NCBI RefSeq assembly: GCF_000002235.5
Contig: NW_022145539.1
Span: forward strand, 107,501-171,500
Origin: Strongylocentrotus purpuratus
Lineage: Eukaryota; Echinodermata; Echinoidea; Camarodonta; Strongylocentrotidae
Direction: 5' to 3'
DNA length: 64,000 nt
The position numbers and the translations under genes were made by a program. This document shows, piece by piece, positions 25,137 through 37,749 of this stretch. Positions within the stretch are counted from its first letter, which is position 1, and every line of letters starts with the position of its first letter. The notes beneath the pieces were generated by a model that did not search any database, was not told where the DNA came from, and saw only the letters and a program-made list of their open reading frames with translations.

Positions 25137-25915
25137 ATAATAATAATGACAATGATAATATGATATTCAAGTAAGATGCCTAATTAATGTGAATTCAATT
25201 GCTCAAGGTGCACTTGTGAAACAGAAACTCACAACAAAGGAACGGAAGTGAGATAGAACAGACAGAAATGACAAAGCAATAATTAATATGCCAAATTAAA
25301 CAGATGCTTTTTAAGATTATTTTTAAACAGTCAACTGATCTGCTAGATGCCTGGAACCCTGCTCAAATCTTATCATAATTAATGATTAGTTTCATGTTTT
25401 TTATTTTTATAATTGAATTATTGGTTTAAATTTTTTAAATTGACTGCTAATAAACCAATTACATGTATACCAGTTGACAGGGAGCAAGCAAAGGCTATGG
25501 CTGTAGGTCTTTTATGAGGGACTTAATAATGATATTTACCATGTAATGTACTATTTAAACAGAGGACATTAGATCATTGACTAAAGTTTTGACCCCAATT
25601 CCCATCCCCACCGACCCCACCGACCCCACCCAACATCCCCCCTTACAAGACCACTGCGTCACCACTGAGCCACCACTGAGCCATAAGGCCTCCTCTATTT
25701 GCAATGGTATTCTTTCTCACCATTGGTATAACACATACACATATGATAAATTCATAAATCTAATTGCATCCAAAACTCCATACAGTATATATTTATATTA
25801 CGTATATTGTGGCACAAATATATATTTCTGGAAAATCCTTGGATTATGGCCACTTCAACTCCTCCTAAATTTTACATCTTGCTAAATGGATTACACAGTA
25901 TCTGCCCAGTCAGTA

Positions 25916-26242
25916 GGCCTGTCATTATCAGCTCGAGATTGCCAAATAGCCTGCTATTTCTGATTTTACAAATTGCGTTTTCATCAGCTCGAGACTTGAC
26001 CTCGAAACTTGAAACTAGAGCTCGAGATATTTTGCTTAGCGTTCGCGCATAGTTCGAGTTTTCGGGCTGGTGAAGACGCACCGGGCAAATAGCGGGATAT
26101 TTTGCAAACTAGACCAAGATTTCTTGGGATATTATCCTGACCAAATATCCCGCTAAATGCAACTTCGGGCTGATGAAGCGAAGATTAAATGGATAGTTTG
26201 CGATCGGGATATTTGGCAATCTCGAGCTGATGAAAACAGGCC
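25916..26242. mobile_element. TA-flanked MITE, family A copy 1
   Basis: Inverted ends GGCCTGTCATTATCAGCTCG and its counterpart (CGAGCTGATGAAAACAGGCC), each bordered by TA (25914-25915, 26243-26244). The inside has inverted GCGGGATATT/AATATCCCGC pairs. TA duplications suggest Tc1/mariner-type mobilisation. Confidence 0.85.
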
Positions 26243-26244
26243 TA

Positions 26245-27585
26245 GTGAGTAAGAAATCTTCCCTGCCTTCGTATCCATCTGGCATACCAGATGTGTGTGT
26301 TCATTAAGCTTAACCCCCTGTGTGCCATTAAGTAATCAAGGTAATGGAATATTGGACTCTAAGGGTTAAATGAGTACGGAGAAACCCATTGGATGGTGTA
26401 TCATTTCACACCATATCCCCCAATGCCAAGAACTGCTCGTAATCCAATAAAATCTTTGGAAAACCGAGGCTTGCCGAAAATCGTGCCGCGGCCACAGCGG
26501 GGGTTGTTAGACGAATAATCCAAATCCATTTTCGTGGAACTGGTTCGAGCGTGCAAGCGGGTGCCTGCCTCTGCGAATATGTGAAGATGTATCATTTGTA
26601 CATCAAATTAGGATTATTTGCATGTTACGGATACAGTGATTTGGCAGTAACACGACATGGTAAACCCATAATACTGAACAATGAACAGTGCAATTCTCTA
26701 TGCCTACATGGACATGAATTGTAGCCATTTTACACAATATATTCTGGGAACCTGGATGATACAAGAAGCTTTATACAATCAATCATTGCTTGCCTGTGGT
26801 TGTCTAGTCAAACTCAGCCATGAATTCTCAGACAATATCTAATGAATATTATTGGTGCAATATTATAATATAATATCTCTATGAAAAGGGACAAAAACGC
26901 ACTTTGCCCATGTGCATGTACTTTTCTTAATCATAACTTTACAATTGCACCTCTTTTTTGTTTAAAGCCTTATTTATCTTTACGGATGTACAGGCCCTAT
27001 ACCTCAACATTGATTACTTTCTGGAATAAACAGACCACAGGAAGGTTGACAGACTACATGTATATATTTCTGCCAAATCCTGCAGAAATAATGAAGAATA
27101 GCAGAATGAGTGATGTACTGTACATGGAGGGCATTTTAAAACAGTACTGGGTACTACTTGTTCAAATGTCCCTGCACTCAAATTGCCCCGAGTATGTTTT
27201 GGGAAGTTGAAAAATGTCATCCGTGTTTTGCCCTAGATTTCAAAGGGGTTATTTATCATTTCAGATTTCTGTTCACACCACCTATCTTCAAGGTATCTTA
27301 GTTTGTAAGAAGTGGGATTTAGTATGAATGAGGCCAATGTGACATGCACAATGTACATGTATCTGTATTGGCTTGTTCATATTTTGCAAGATAATGTGTT
27401 CATTCATTCATTCTTGTGGTTTATGAAAATCCAGATGGCTGGATGGATCCACCATACATGTACATCTAACTGTAATTATTTCTTCACTTCTTTTAAATAG
27501 TCCATACACGACTCACGTGCCACCACTGATACAGTAATCACTTCATAGTGCTGGCTTGCTTGCTTACTACAGTGTATGTACAATA
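26245..27585. other. Intron 1 sequence, no gene seen
   Basis: Unassigned; 26401-26600 is GC-richer with CpGs, similar in style to family F, but I see no inverted ends. Confidence 0.35.
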
Positions 27586-27886
27586 GGCCTGTCCTCATCA
27601 GCTCGAGTTTGCCAAATAACCCGCTACTTTGCGAAATTGCATCTTCTCCAGACCAATGTATACACTCATCACAAACTAGCTCAGACGGGCGCAAATTAGC
27701 CCGCTATTTGTGAAATAGCGGGATATTTTGGAAACAAGACCAAGATTTCAAGGGATATTATCTTGACCAAATATCCCGCTATTGCAACTGCGGGCTGATG
27801 GAGACGGAAATTAATTGATTAATTTGCGACCAGTTTAAGTTAAAATAGTGGGTTATTTGGCAAACTTGAGCTGATGAGGACAGGCC
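27586..27886. mobile_element. TA-flanked MITE, family A copy 2
   Basis: GGCCTGTCCTCATCAGCTCG at left, CTGATGAGGACAGGCC at right. TA is intact only on the left. Same orientation as copy 1, about 25 bp shorter inside. Confidence 0.8.
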
Positions 27887-28386
27887 TTCTGGGAACACAC
27901 AAAAACATGTCACAGCCGAATCAGTGGACTAATGAGGAGGAACATGTTATGTTACATGTCATGTGATTCATTTGTTTATGCTACGGCCATGTGCTGGCAT
28001 GCCAGTGTTTATAGAATGTTACAGCTCATGACAAATTCTTCAAGAGCTGATAATTTTAAGGGAGCACATTCAATCCTGAACTAGTATTAGAGAATTGGTA
28101 CAAAAGTTGGTGGGCAGCAACATCAGCAAATATAAATCATTAATAAAACAAAAACTGAGCAAAGTTAATCTTTACAAAATTCACATTGCAGATGATGTGA
28201 CAAATTTATCATAATGGAAAAAAAAACTTTAATAAATTAGTTTGTACAATTTATGGAATTACATGTTGTTTTATACATTTTGTGTAATAATAACGAAATG
28301 CAGTTACACATGTACATGTACAGGTACACTGTATATTCGGTGTTAAAATACTTAAACATTTAATTTTGTTTGTTTGATTGTTTTGA

Positions 28387-28571
28387 GGCCCTGTCTTATA
28401 AAGAGTTGAATCAATCGCTACTCATTTACGATTGATATCAATCGCAACTACATCTACATGTACATGTATGAACATATTAAAGAGATAGGAGACTACCCCT
28501 TGCGATTGATTAGAGGACTTATGTTTGATCTGGCATTTTGGATCAATCGTAACTCTTTATAAGACAGGGCC
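28387..28571. mobile_element. Small inverted-repeat element, family M
   Basis: GGCCCTGTCTTATAAAGAGT at the left is exactly complementary to ACTCTTTATAAGACAGGGCC at the right. Inside, cgattgatatcaatcg forms a second palindrome. A related left end lies near 14610. Confidence 0.8.
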
Positions 28572-29523
28572 CAGATGTGCATGTTGTACTGTTTAGGGTT
28601 CCAGATTTGATTACAACCCAATTTCTCTTCATCTATCGTTATCACGGCCATCACATCCTGTACTTTTGAGGTTATTTCTTGTTGCATTCAGCCTCGTCTT
28701 TTCATTTCTCTCGAGTCTGACCTTCCTATTAGCTTGGGATGGGAAGGAGCACGAGAAACCGTGAGAAAAGATACCACACGTAAAATGAGATGCTGTCAAT
28801 GTCGATAAGCAGTGCACTTTCAATATCTTTCAGTTTCTCTCATGTTGGCTTGGCCGCTGCGGAGACTTTCCCATTTGTATCAATCATCTGTACTTTCATC
28901 AAGAAACAACTGAGCTCTAGAAAAAGAGAGAGGGGAGTGGGGAGTGGAGAGAGATGGCAAGAATGAGATGATGGGAGGGGATAAAGACAGAAAGACAAGA
29001 GTGAGAGAGAGAGAGATGCAAAGTGGGAGGGAGAACCTGTCGGAAACAGTTTTTATTTTGAAGAGATTGAGGGAGCCTCAGGGAGGGGTGGGGATAAACA
29101 TGAACCAAGTTGTAGAAAGCCTTTACTGTAAAAAGAAAAGTAAAAGCTGAAAGAGAAAGAAGAAAGAGATGAGAAGAAAGGTTTCCGGAAAATGAATTAA
29201 GGAAGTAGATTTGTATACTGTAGACACAGGAATACAAAAAAAAAAAGTTCAAAGAGGTGGAGAAAATGAAAGGTGATTGTGAAGAGCGATGGGGCAAAAG
29301 TAAGAGTGGCATATAAGATGTTTGTAAACAGATTCTGGAGAGAGATGAAGAGCAAGAGATTCATTCAGTTGATACATGTTGGCTCCACCAAGTCACCTCT
29401 CATCGATGAGCTACTCCTATTTCAATCAGTCTCCTCCACTTGGACGTGTTTTTCTGAACTATTCTTGGCGTTCTGACTCATCACCCCACATCTTCTTCTT
29501 CCTAGTCATCATCCCAACGTATT

Positions 29524-29780
29524 ACTCTCTCTCTCTGTCTCTGTCTGTCTGTCTCTCTCTCTCTGTCTCTCTCTCTCTGTCTCTCTTTCTCTCTGTCTCT
29601 CTTTCTCTTTCTCCATTTCTTGTATCTCTCTCTCTCTATCTGTCTCTGTCTCTGTCTCTGTCTCTCTCCATCTCCGTCTCTCACTCTCTTTCTCCTTGTC
29701 TTGTATCACTCTGTCTCTGACTCTCCATCTCTCTGTATCACCCTGTATCTGTTTTTCTATTTCTGTCTCTCTATCTCTCA
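29524..29780. repeat. Degenerate (TCTCTG)n pyrimidine tract
   Basis: About 250 bp of TCTCTC and TGTCTC units on the + strand; open on both strands only because it lacks stop-rich composition. Confidence 0.9.
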
Positions 29781-30106
29781 TTAAAGGGGCATTTGCATTG
29801 CAAGCAAAAACCGTTGTTTTTTTCCCCTCATTTCTCGTTCCACATTCCACACAATGAAAACCTGACTCAATAGACTCACATCTGGAGTGTGGTCTTTTGG
29901 AACTCCACCATTTTTTGCAGTGTGAATGCTGACTCTCAAAACACCGGTGAATTAATCCAGTTTTGGGTCACATGACTTTCCTCGCTTTCGTGCTAGTGCA
30001 TGCAGAGCAACGACAAGAGGAACATGCACACAACTCACACCAAAATTTGTTTTAAAAATAAATTAAATACTGACAGATTTTTAATATGGGTTTTTCCAGT
30101 AGTGTA

Positions 30107-30294
30107 GTGCTCTCTCTCTCTCTCTCTCTCTCTAAAACAGTCTCGGTGTCTTTCAATTTCTTTACCACCCACCTCTCTCTATCTCTCTCTCTCTTTCTCT
30201 CCCCTCTCTCCCCTCTCTCCCCTCTCTCCTCTCTCCCCTCTCCCCTCTCCCCTCTCCCCTCTCCCTCTCCCTCTCGCGCCCTTCCTCCCTCTCT
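30107..30294. repeat. (CT)n and (CTCTCCC)n pyrimidine tract
   Basis: Two pyrimidine blocks (30109-30134 and 30171-30294) separated by about 36 bp of mixed sequence. Confidence 0.9.
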
Positions 30295-31211
30295 GTTATT
30301 ATTACTGTATTATTTTATTTATGAATTATACCAGAGAAGATTACCAGCTTACATGTACATACAAGGTCCATGCACATGCAAGTTTTTGTAAACTTTCAAG
30401 CCGAATATGACAAAACAGCAGTCGCTGTGCTATGGCCTAATCTGGGTCATAAGTCCACCTCCATAATACAAGCACTAATTCAATCTGGTCAGGTTTGTGA
30501 TGAGATGCTAAATATTTACCCGAATCCAATCCTGAACACCATGTCATAAGTGCAGTAGGCTGCTCTGACTAATTAATACCACTGGTCAAAATGTGTGTGG
30601 ACAGATTTAGGATGACGTCGACGATTGATCCATGTGAATATGAGAATCATATGTGTGTTTGTCTGCTGTAATGAAATGTGATTAGATTAAGTGGTGATGA
30701 TTGATTAATACCACGTATCTCATTTCATTCTGTAATTTGAAACATTGTGATTCATTTACTAAATGGATTAGGGCATTCCCAGGCTTAATTAAATCCTATT
30801 AATAGCCATGATAAACTCATTAGTAGTCATGATATATTTTGTGAAACTAATCCATTAATAGAAAGATAAGGGAAGACAGAGTGCTTTTGAGAGTATGTAA
30901 CTGATAACATTTAGCCCAGAATATTGAGACTATCATTTTAGTTCAATCAAGAATTTGTTTGATGTATTTTTTTCCTCTTCAAATCTGTGATTTTGTATAA
31001 AGTGCTATAGCTGTTTTGAGTTACTCCTGGATATTTTTCATAGTTATTATTGCACGATTTTACTATTCTAATGAATTCCAACATTTATTTTCATTTCTCT
31101 TCTTTGCAAATACTTCAAAAAAAATAATTTGATGAATATTATTGCAAAGCATGTCACAGTCTTTATACCCAATAAGGTTACGTTATATATCTTTACTCTC
31201 TTCTTCAACAG

Positions 31212-31328
31212 TTCTTGTGTATGAAAAACATCCGAACATTCCTGCGAGCCTGTTCTAGGGTATTCAAGATACGAGAAGCGGACTTCTTTGATCCAGCATG
31301 GCTCTTCCAGATGTCAAACTTTGGATCG
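31212..31328 (+). CDS. vav: VAV exon 2: CH domain, middle
   Basis: 39 codons, phase 0 at both ends: acceptor ttcaacag, donor tcg|GTAAGA. The peptide begins FLCMKNIRTFLRAC, the strongly conserved F-L-C-x-K-N-I-R-x-F-L segment of VAV CH domains. It continues through R-E-A-D-F-F-D-P-A-W-L-F-Q-M-S-N-F-G-S, which fits the family pattern of an acidic-aromatic turn followed by x-x-F-G-K/S. It lies 18.2 kb downstream of exon 1. Confidence 0.93.
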
Positions 31329-31481
31329 GTAAGAAAATAAAAAGACACCGTAATTTTGTGCTTGAAGTTAAAGATTAAAATGTGATGACGAGAATGAAAT
31401 GCTTGCAACCATAATATTTGGAACTGGGAGATATTGGGAATAACAGGGAAGAGGCAAAGAGGAAATACCTTTAGTATTCAA

Positions 31482-31499
31482 AGTAGTAGTAGTAGTAGC

Positions 31500-31535
<36 letters not shown>

Positions 31536-31596
31536 TGTAGTAGCAGCAGTAGTAGTAGTAGTAGTAGTTGTAGTAGTAGTAGTAGTAGTTGTTGTT

Positions 31597-31639
<43 letters not shown>

Positions 31640-31691
31640 CAGTAGTCGTCGTCCTAGTAGTAGTAGCAGTAGTAATTGTAGTAAATGTAGT
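31482..31691. repeat. (AGT)n microsatellite in intron 2
   Basis: About 210 bp of AGT units with AGC and TTG variants. It fills more than a third of the 590-bp intron between vav exons 2 and 3. Confidence 0.95.
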
Positions 31692-31918
31692 ATACATTTT
31701 AATGATATGATTATGATTATTTTTTTATGGTTACTTTTGTGCAGGACTGAACCATGATATAATGTTCATTGTTGTTTTGTAGTGCATTGACTCGATGCAG
31801 ATTTACTAGGGCAAGCCGACCTCAATTCCATTTCCTTTTTTGGTGGTGTTTGTGATGTCATTGTAAAATTATTTGAAATTTCTCATGCCTACCAGTATTT
31901 TCATTTTCTTCTATTCAG

Positions 31919-31977
31919 CTCATCGATCTGCTGTCCAAACTCTCACAAGCAGACGATGCCATCCGCATGGGAGCACA
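31919..31977 (+). CDS. vav: VAV exon 3: end of CH domain
   Basis: 19 codons plus two bases; acceptor ttctattcag, donor ca|GTAAGT. Peptide LIDLLSKLSQADDAIRMGA corresponds to the last CH helix (V-I-x-T-L-S-x-L-S in VAV1). The split codon is completed by exon 4 to give Gln. Only 590 bp separate it from exon 2, and about 210 bp of that is an (AGT)n repeat. Confidence 0.88.
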
Positions 31978-32807
31978 GTAAGTATCCAAGCAAGCAGCTG
32001 TTGTATTCTATCTTCATCAAGGATTTCATTTAGAATCTCAATCTGAAGCCAAGTATGTGGCACTTGAAAATTGGAAGAGCAACATTCACCTTCTTATAAA
32101 TAGTACACAATTTACATACAAAACAGAGGCTGCTTAAATGTTTTGAAGCTTTCAACTAGACTTTAACATTTCCATTTCTATATCGATACAGTCTATTTCT
32201 ATGTTTAGTTCTCCTACTGTCAGGATACTATGAGTTAAACTGATATACTTGACTTTCTTAAAAAAGAATTTTGTAAATATTTTTTTTAAGGCTTCCAGAA
32301 CTTGACTTCCATTGATCTGTGTTTAAGAACTGACACGAAAGAAAAAACAATGAGATTACAACTGCAGAGGATTTAAAATTTGTTCCCTCCTTTTAGAAAA
32401 ACCTTGCAAAAGTATATCAATGATAACAAAATTTCCTAGGTGAAAAATGGCTTCCCTGCAATATTTATAACCCATAAACATGCATGTACATGTACCAATG
32501 TAAACAAAATGTCTGATTCAACACAATCACATACAATACAAATAAAGAAAAAAACATTGCATACTTTATTGTGATAGAAACAATGAAAGAAGGAAACATT
32601 ATATCAAAGGTCAAAGTCCATGTTCCATGAGCAAAATGGCGTTTTTCAATCCAAGTATTAAACCCAGTCCAAGCCCAGAATACCCTCCTCGTGACTGGCT
32701 CGACACCGGTGTTGCAAAATACCACTCGCGACTTCCTCATCCTGTCTCGGAAGGTCTGTATTAAAAGGAAAATATATCAACCCTGGATATCTCTTGATAC
32801 ATCTATA

Positions 32808-33200
32808 GGCCTGTCATCATCAGCTCGAGATTGCCAAATAGCCCGCTGTTTCTGATTTGGGAATTAATTCCAAAGTTACAAATTGCGTCTTCATCAGCTC
32901 GAGACTTGACCTCGAAATTTGAAACTCGAGCTCGAGAAATTAGCTCGAGAAATTTTGCTCAGCGCTCGGGCATAGTGCGAGTTTTCAGGCTGGTGAAGAT
33001 GCACCGGCCAAATAGCGGGATATTTTGCAAACTAGCCCAAGATATCTTGGGATGATTATCTCGACCAAATATCCCGCTAATTGCAACTTCGGGCTGATGA
33101 AGAGTAAATTAAGTGGATGATTTGCGATCGGGATAGTTCAAATAGCGGGATAGTTCAAATAGCAGGATATTTGGCAATCTCGAGCTGATGAGGATAGGCC
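32808..33200. mobile_element. TA-flanked MITE, family A copy 3 (longest)
   Basis: GGCCTGTCATCATCAGCTCG ... CGAGCTGATGAGGATAGGCC with TA on both sides (32806-32807, 33201-33202). Contains the perfect 16-bp palindrome CCCAAGATATCTTGGG at 33036-33051 inside a larger GCGGGATATT/AATATCCCGC fold. Confidence 0.85.
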
Positions 33201-33271
33201 TATTGTGTAGTTCCTTTATCAAGCCCAACTTTGGCTGTGTAGGAAGATTTCTATGGGTCATGACCTCATTG

Positions 33272-33727
33272 TTACAGCTACATGTAGGTAAAGATTAGGG
33301 AATTCCCCACCTGTCTAATAAAGGTGATAACAAGACACACACGTTTTGTCAATAAAACTGCACAACTGGGAATATAGTTGTGAAAATCAGAAACAGGTCA
33401 ATAATGTAAAAAACTACCATAATTATAATATTTGCTCATTTCCCTATTAATTTCAATTCTTGATGTATTATTGTAAATAACACTACACATCTATAAAGTC
33501 CACATGGACATATATGTTCTGTACTTTATATTATTTGCTCATGAAATGTTGCTTATTACAGCTACACTGTAGGTAAAGATTAGGGAATTCCCCACCTGTC
33601 TATAAAGATGATAATAAGACACACGTATTTGCAATAAAACAGCACAACTAGGAATATACCGTAGTTGTGAAATCAGAAACAGGTCAATAATGTAAAACTA
33701 CCATAATTTATAATATTTGCTCATGAA
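33272..33727. repeat. Local direct duplication, unit about 165 bp, offset about 285 bp
   Basis: Segment 33272-33440 (acagctac-tgtaggtaaagat, gggaattccccacctgtct, tcagaaacaggtcaataatg) recurs at 33556-33727 with small differences. Part of the spacer (aattcttgatgtattat, acatggacata) recurs again near 35390-35460. Confidence 0.75.
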
Positions 33728-34285
33728 ACAAAATGCACCTACGCTCCTTTTCTTCTTTTGTAATAATTGGCTGTTAGTTTCCGTTGATGGTCCATTGTTC
33801 ACACACCCACACATCGTTGTATGAAAGAAAGAATTAAAAGAGCCAAACAGAAGCTGTACAGGCAAAGAGAATCACTTCAGATACATGTGTATTTACTTCC
33901 TATTTCATTTGTACTTATTCTTTATTTGATGTGATTGAAATGAAAGAAACGGAATGGGAGAACCAGGATTTTTGGAAGAATAATCAGAAAAAAAATGGAT
34001 GTGAATTATGATTAGCTGAACCACAGACTTTGATAAAATTTGAAGACACCTCAGTAAATTTATGAAAAGAATTACAAATACATATTGAAAAATGACGAAG
34101 ACGGAACAAATGCGGATATTGAAGAAAAGGGCACAAATTTGGCAACAATTAGTAGAAAGAAGATGATAGGATGAAACAAAAAACAACAAGAGAAATGAAA
34201 ATGAGTGAAAGAGGGAGAATAAAAAGTAGGATAAGGGAATCGTAACATTGTAAGAAGAAAGAGCAAGAAAGAACAGCATAACATT

Positions 34286-34669
34286 TTAAAGGGATCCGGT
34301 AACTTTGTCTCAGATTCTGAAACAAAATTCTGGATTTAGCTCATGATGCAATGATAATTATAAACCTTTAGGTCAGTCAGGAACCCCATGACTTTTACAA
34401 GCCGATCGCCTGTCTGATTATCAAGATATTTATGATTGGAATTACAAATTTTGAAAACCGTTCGCCTGACGGTTTTCATAACACTACAGTCTATTGGGGA
34501 AAACGAGTATGGTAAAACCGGTCACTCAAAGATTTTTACTTTTTTGAGGCACTTCTTGATCATTTTGAAGCGCAATTTTGTTAGGGCTTCAATATTACAC
34601 CATATCACAGACACTGACACGTATAGGGCCGTGTATCTCAGATTTAACATTGTTAAACGATCCCTTTAA
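34286..34669. mobile_element. TTAA-flanked MITE, family D copy 2
   Basis: TTAAAGGGATC at 34286 and GATCCCTTTAA ending 34669 are perfect inverted termini. Relatives: 17147-17552, 51974-52338 (inverted) and a fragment at 49369-49461. Confidence 0.85.
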
Positions 34670-35621
34670 GGAAGCAAACATATTTTATATTTCATCTTTT
34701 ATAGTTCACTAGCTGTGATTACATGCGTAAGGAAAGGGAAAATACATATTCCACAAATTTGTTTTCATAGGAAACATGACAGACTTGCTTTAAATGAGGA
34801 AGTACCCGTAAGACCATTGTTATGATCATTTGGAACTACCCTGTATGATGGCAGTAATACATGTACATGTTTATGTCAAAAAGAAGCTCTTTAATGGAGT
34901 CTTTAACATTCCAGTCTGCAGATGTAGCAGGGTCTGTCTGGAGAAGTAATTGTTTACATAGATAAAGCCGAGTTCTGGTCATGTGATTGCATTGTGAAAG
35001 AAACTCTTTGGAAGCCATTTCTATAAAGGTTTGTTTAATATGTATCACATACAAGTACATGTTTCTCGGGGTGTATGGTCAGGTTTCAGAATCGTCTAAA
35101 AGATAAGAAACTGAGTCAGTTTTCCTGGAAGTCACATATACTGTATGCAGAAATTTGTACATGGGACTACACAATCATTTGTCATGGAAGTTTGGTGTAA
35201 ACCCTTCTGCCATTTCTTGTCATATTTTACATACACAGAATGAGAAAGCTTGCGTAATTATATTTCATCAATCCCATAGCTCCACTTTATGTTTAAGTTC
35301 CATTATCAGTCTGAAACAACACATCATGTGGGAAGTGTTTATTTTGAAAAATGAATATGAGATACATTATAAAAGTTGTATCTTCTTTTCCTATTAATGA
35401 CAATTCTTGATGGATTATAAATAGCACTACACACCAACAGTAAGCCTACATGGACATACTTGACACAAATATTGACGTCCTTGTGTCAAATCCTGCAAAT
35501 TCGTCATTGAGTCAAGCATTTTTTAAAGCTACATTTGTCAGTGTGAACCGGTAGAAGTAGTTTTCGCCTAACTTGTAGTAGAATGTGTCTATACGTATAT
35601 TGTTACTTTAATATCGATGAG

Positions 35622-36010
35622 TTAATGATAAACTTGAGTTCTGGTAATGCGATTGCATTGTGAAAGAAAAGGTGTGGAATGGATCAGAAAAGTTGATCAT
35701 ATAGCATGTAAGTAATGGTGTGTAATGCAAGGTTCTTGAGTCATCAAAATCATCACAAATTTGGCAGAGTCTTGGTAAAGTAACAATCACTTACACGGAA
35801 AGATGTATATGGGACAACACACATGGTGTCGGGCTAGTACTACCCTGATTTCCTTATATTTCTATGCTCATTACTCAGCCAGTATACATTTTCTTCCAAA
35901 ATTGTTTGGCACATGACATTTATTTGTAATCTTGAACATTCAGTGTGAGCTTCGTTAGATTCTGTGAGAATTCATTTTCTCTTTTTACCAGAACTCAAGT
36001 TTATCTTTAA
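35622..36010. mobile_element. TTAA-flanked MITE, family B copy 2 (inverted)
   Basis: TTAA at both ends (35622-35625, 36007-36010); the interior is the reverse complement of 6420-6809, including the part that looks like an open frame there. Confidence 0.85.
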
Positions 36011-37087
36011 TTAACATGTATAAGATAAAAGTGAACATCCCATTCCACTTTGTTGGCTAAATAGACTATAATAGGAAATAATAAATCTATGATTTTCTGT
36101 GAAAAGTACAGATAAAACCTCATTTCCCCATAAATCATAAAGGCTGGAATAGGGAATATGATACTTTCCTTCCTCTGGTTGCCATGGTAAACATCCAGTG
36201 TGTGTCCTACATGATGAACTCATCCCCATTCTTGATTGACTCTGAGCATCATTGCAGAGCCTTTAATATACCCTTGGAGCTAGGCTCTTCCTTTATTACC
36301 GCATCTATGCTGATGAACCAAATTACCCTTCAAATTCATGCCTCGGATCCCGTATATTGATTCTCATATCGCGCCAGCCTGAGGCCAACCAGGATACGGA
36401 TAGAAGTTTAATAATCACAGGTTGCGCGGCGGGGAAGGAGCGGTAATGATAAGAGATGAAGGGATGAAATTGGCCAAGAGGAGGCAAGAAGATGAAGAAG
36501 AAGGAAGCAGGTTTTTTGATCAAGTAGCCCATAAGGGAAAAATCTTGATGAAATAAAGAGTGATGCATGGATGCAATCATAATGGACTTGAGTCATTCTA
36601 CTGTCCTGGTTTCCCCGAGGAGCCTATAAGTGGAGTTAAGAAATATATGAGGTTGAAGAGGCCATGCATGTCTGGAAGATTGCCCGCCTCATTATTTGGG
36701 AAGTTATTATGAAATCACTTCTGGTGAGATTTTTTCTCTTTTTTTTCAATTAAAAGAAAAAATGAGGCCAAGTACATGTACAGTATTATAAAGCACATGT
36801 GCATTTCATTCATTCATACTATCTAATCTTCAAAATACAAAGAAACATAATCTGAAGTGGGATGATCATGAAAAACACATGTAAATGGAGAAAATAACAA
36901 TAATTTTGGTACATGATTTACATAAAATCAAGATTACAAAAAAGGAAGTTAACGTAAAAGAGAAAAGGGGGAAACATATTGCATAAACATTAAAGTTATT
37001 AGAATTTTTCATAAAGAAATTTGTAACTACATGTAGTATCCTTTAAAATTGGTTGACTGTCTTATACTATTCTTAGTTGATATATAT
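36011..37087. other. Intron 3 sequence, no gene seen
   Basis: Unassigned AT-rich intron; short open frames on the - strand here lack domains. Confidence 0.35.
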
Positions 37088-37530
37088 ATTTTTTTATTTA
37101 TTTATTTCCACATGTGGGGTGGATTGCCCTTTCAACTTAGGTTGATTTTAAAAGGGGTCCACACACATTTAAAAACAGTTACAAATCATATCAACAAACA
37201 AGCAAAGAAATAAACAATTAGATACATGAAATATACAAGAGATAAGCAAATAAACAATTACATTAATTAAATACATAAGATATACAAGAAAATTCAGTAT
37301 GGGTACATTTGGGTAAGAATATGTTTCCAGTCAAGGAAGATAATGTACTTCTTAAATTGTTGAGCTGCGAGTGTGTATACAGATGAAGATTTCCCGATTA
37401 CATTCCATAATTTGGATCCCCTATATCTAAGACATCTTTTTCCATAATTTGTTTTTATGCGAGGTATGGAAAAATGCACATCACCAACCCTGAGACTGTA
37501 ATTAAATGTCTGAGTTATAAATTGCATATA
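37088..37530 (-). mobile_element. 5'-truncated non-LTR retrotransposon, 3' end
   Basis: On the - strand, 37527 to 37294 encodes a frame with RIKTNYGKRCLRYRGSKLWN, the conserved C-terminal block of CR1/jockey-like reverse transcriptase proteins (R-T-x-x-G-x-x-x-x-x-x-x-G-x-x-x-W-N). It is followed by an AT-rich 3' region ending at a (TAAA)n-type tail near 37090. The rest of the element is missing. Confidence 0.7.
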
Positions 37531-37749
37531 AATTTAACTAGGCAACTCTCTTTTGACAACTTTAAACATTAGATGAGCAAGGTGTTTACAAAATCGAAAC
37601 ATCTAATTTATCAAATTTAAGTGAATCATAGATCAATTGGCTAGAATACATATAACCAACACGTAGTACAACATATAGGATACATTGGTACTGTTAAGGA
37701 TGAGTGAAGAGTTTTAGGCCTACATATTATGAACATTTCCTATTAAATC

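Larger units (their letters stand above)
28572..31211. other. End of intron 1, no gene seen
   Basis: Contains purine-rich 28915-29030 and 29150-29300, a degenerate (TCTCTG)n tract at 29524-29780, (CT)n at 30109-30134 and (CTCTCCC)n at 30171-30294. Frames through these are low complexity. 30300-31200 is plain AT-rich intron. Confidence 0.5.

Noticed and set aside
24832..25170. Ten-residue peptide repeats on both strands
   Set aside because: Direct product of a 30-bp tandem repeat; no start context or flanking coding sequence.
28917..29312. 131-residue hydrophobic-looking - strand frame
   Set aside because: It is the complement of a purine-rich stretch; Leu/Ser/Phe bias follows from composition and no domain is visible.
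31368..31757. Poly-Ser and poly-Thr frames over 31.4-31.7 kb
   Set aside because: (AGT)n microsatellite artefact inside vav intron 2.
33905..34284. 124-residue - strand frame, Phe/Ser/Leu rich
   Set aside because: Complement of an A/G-rich segment; no recognisable domain, initiation context or splice partner.
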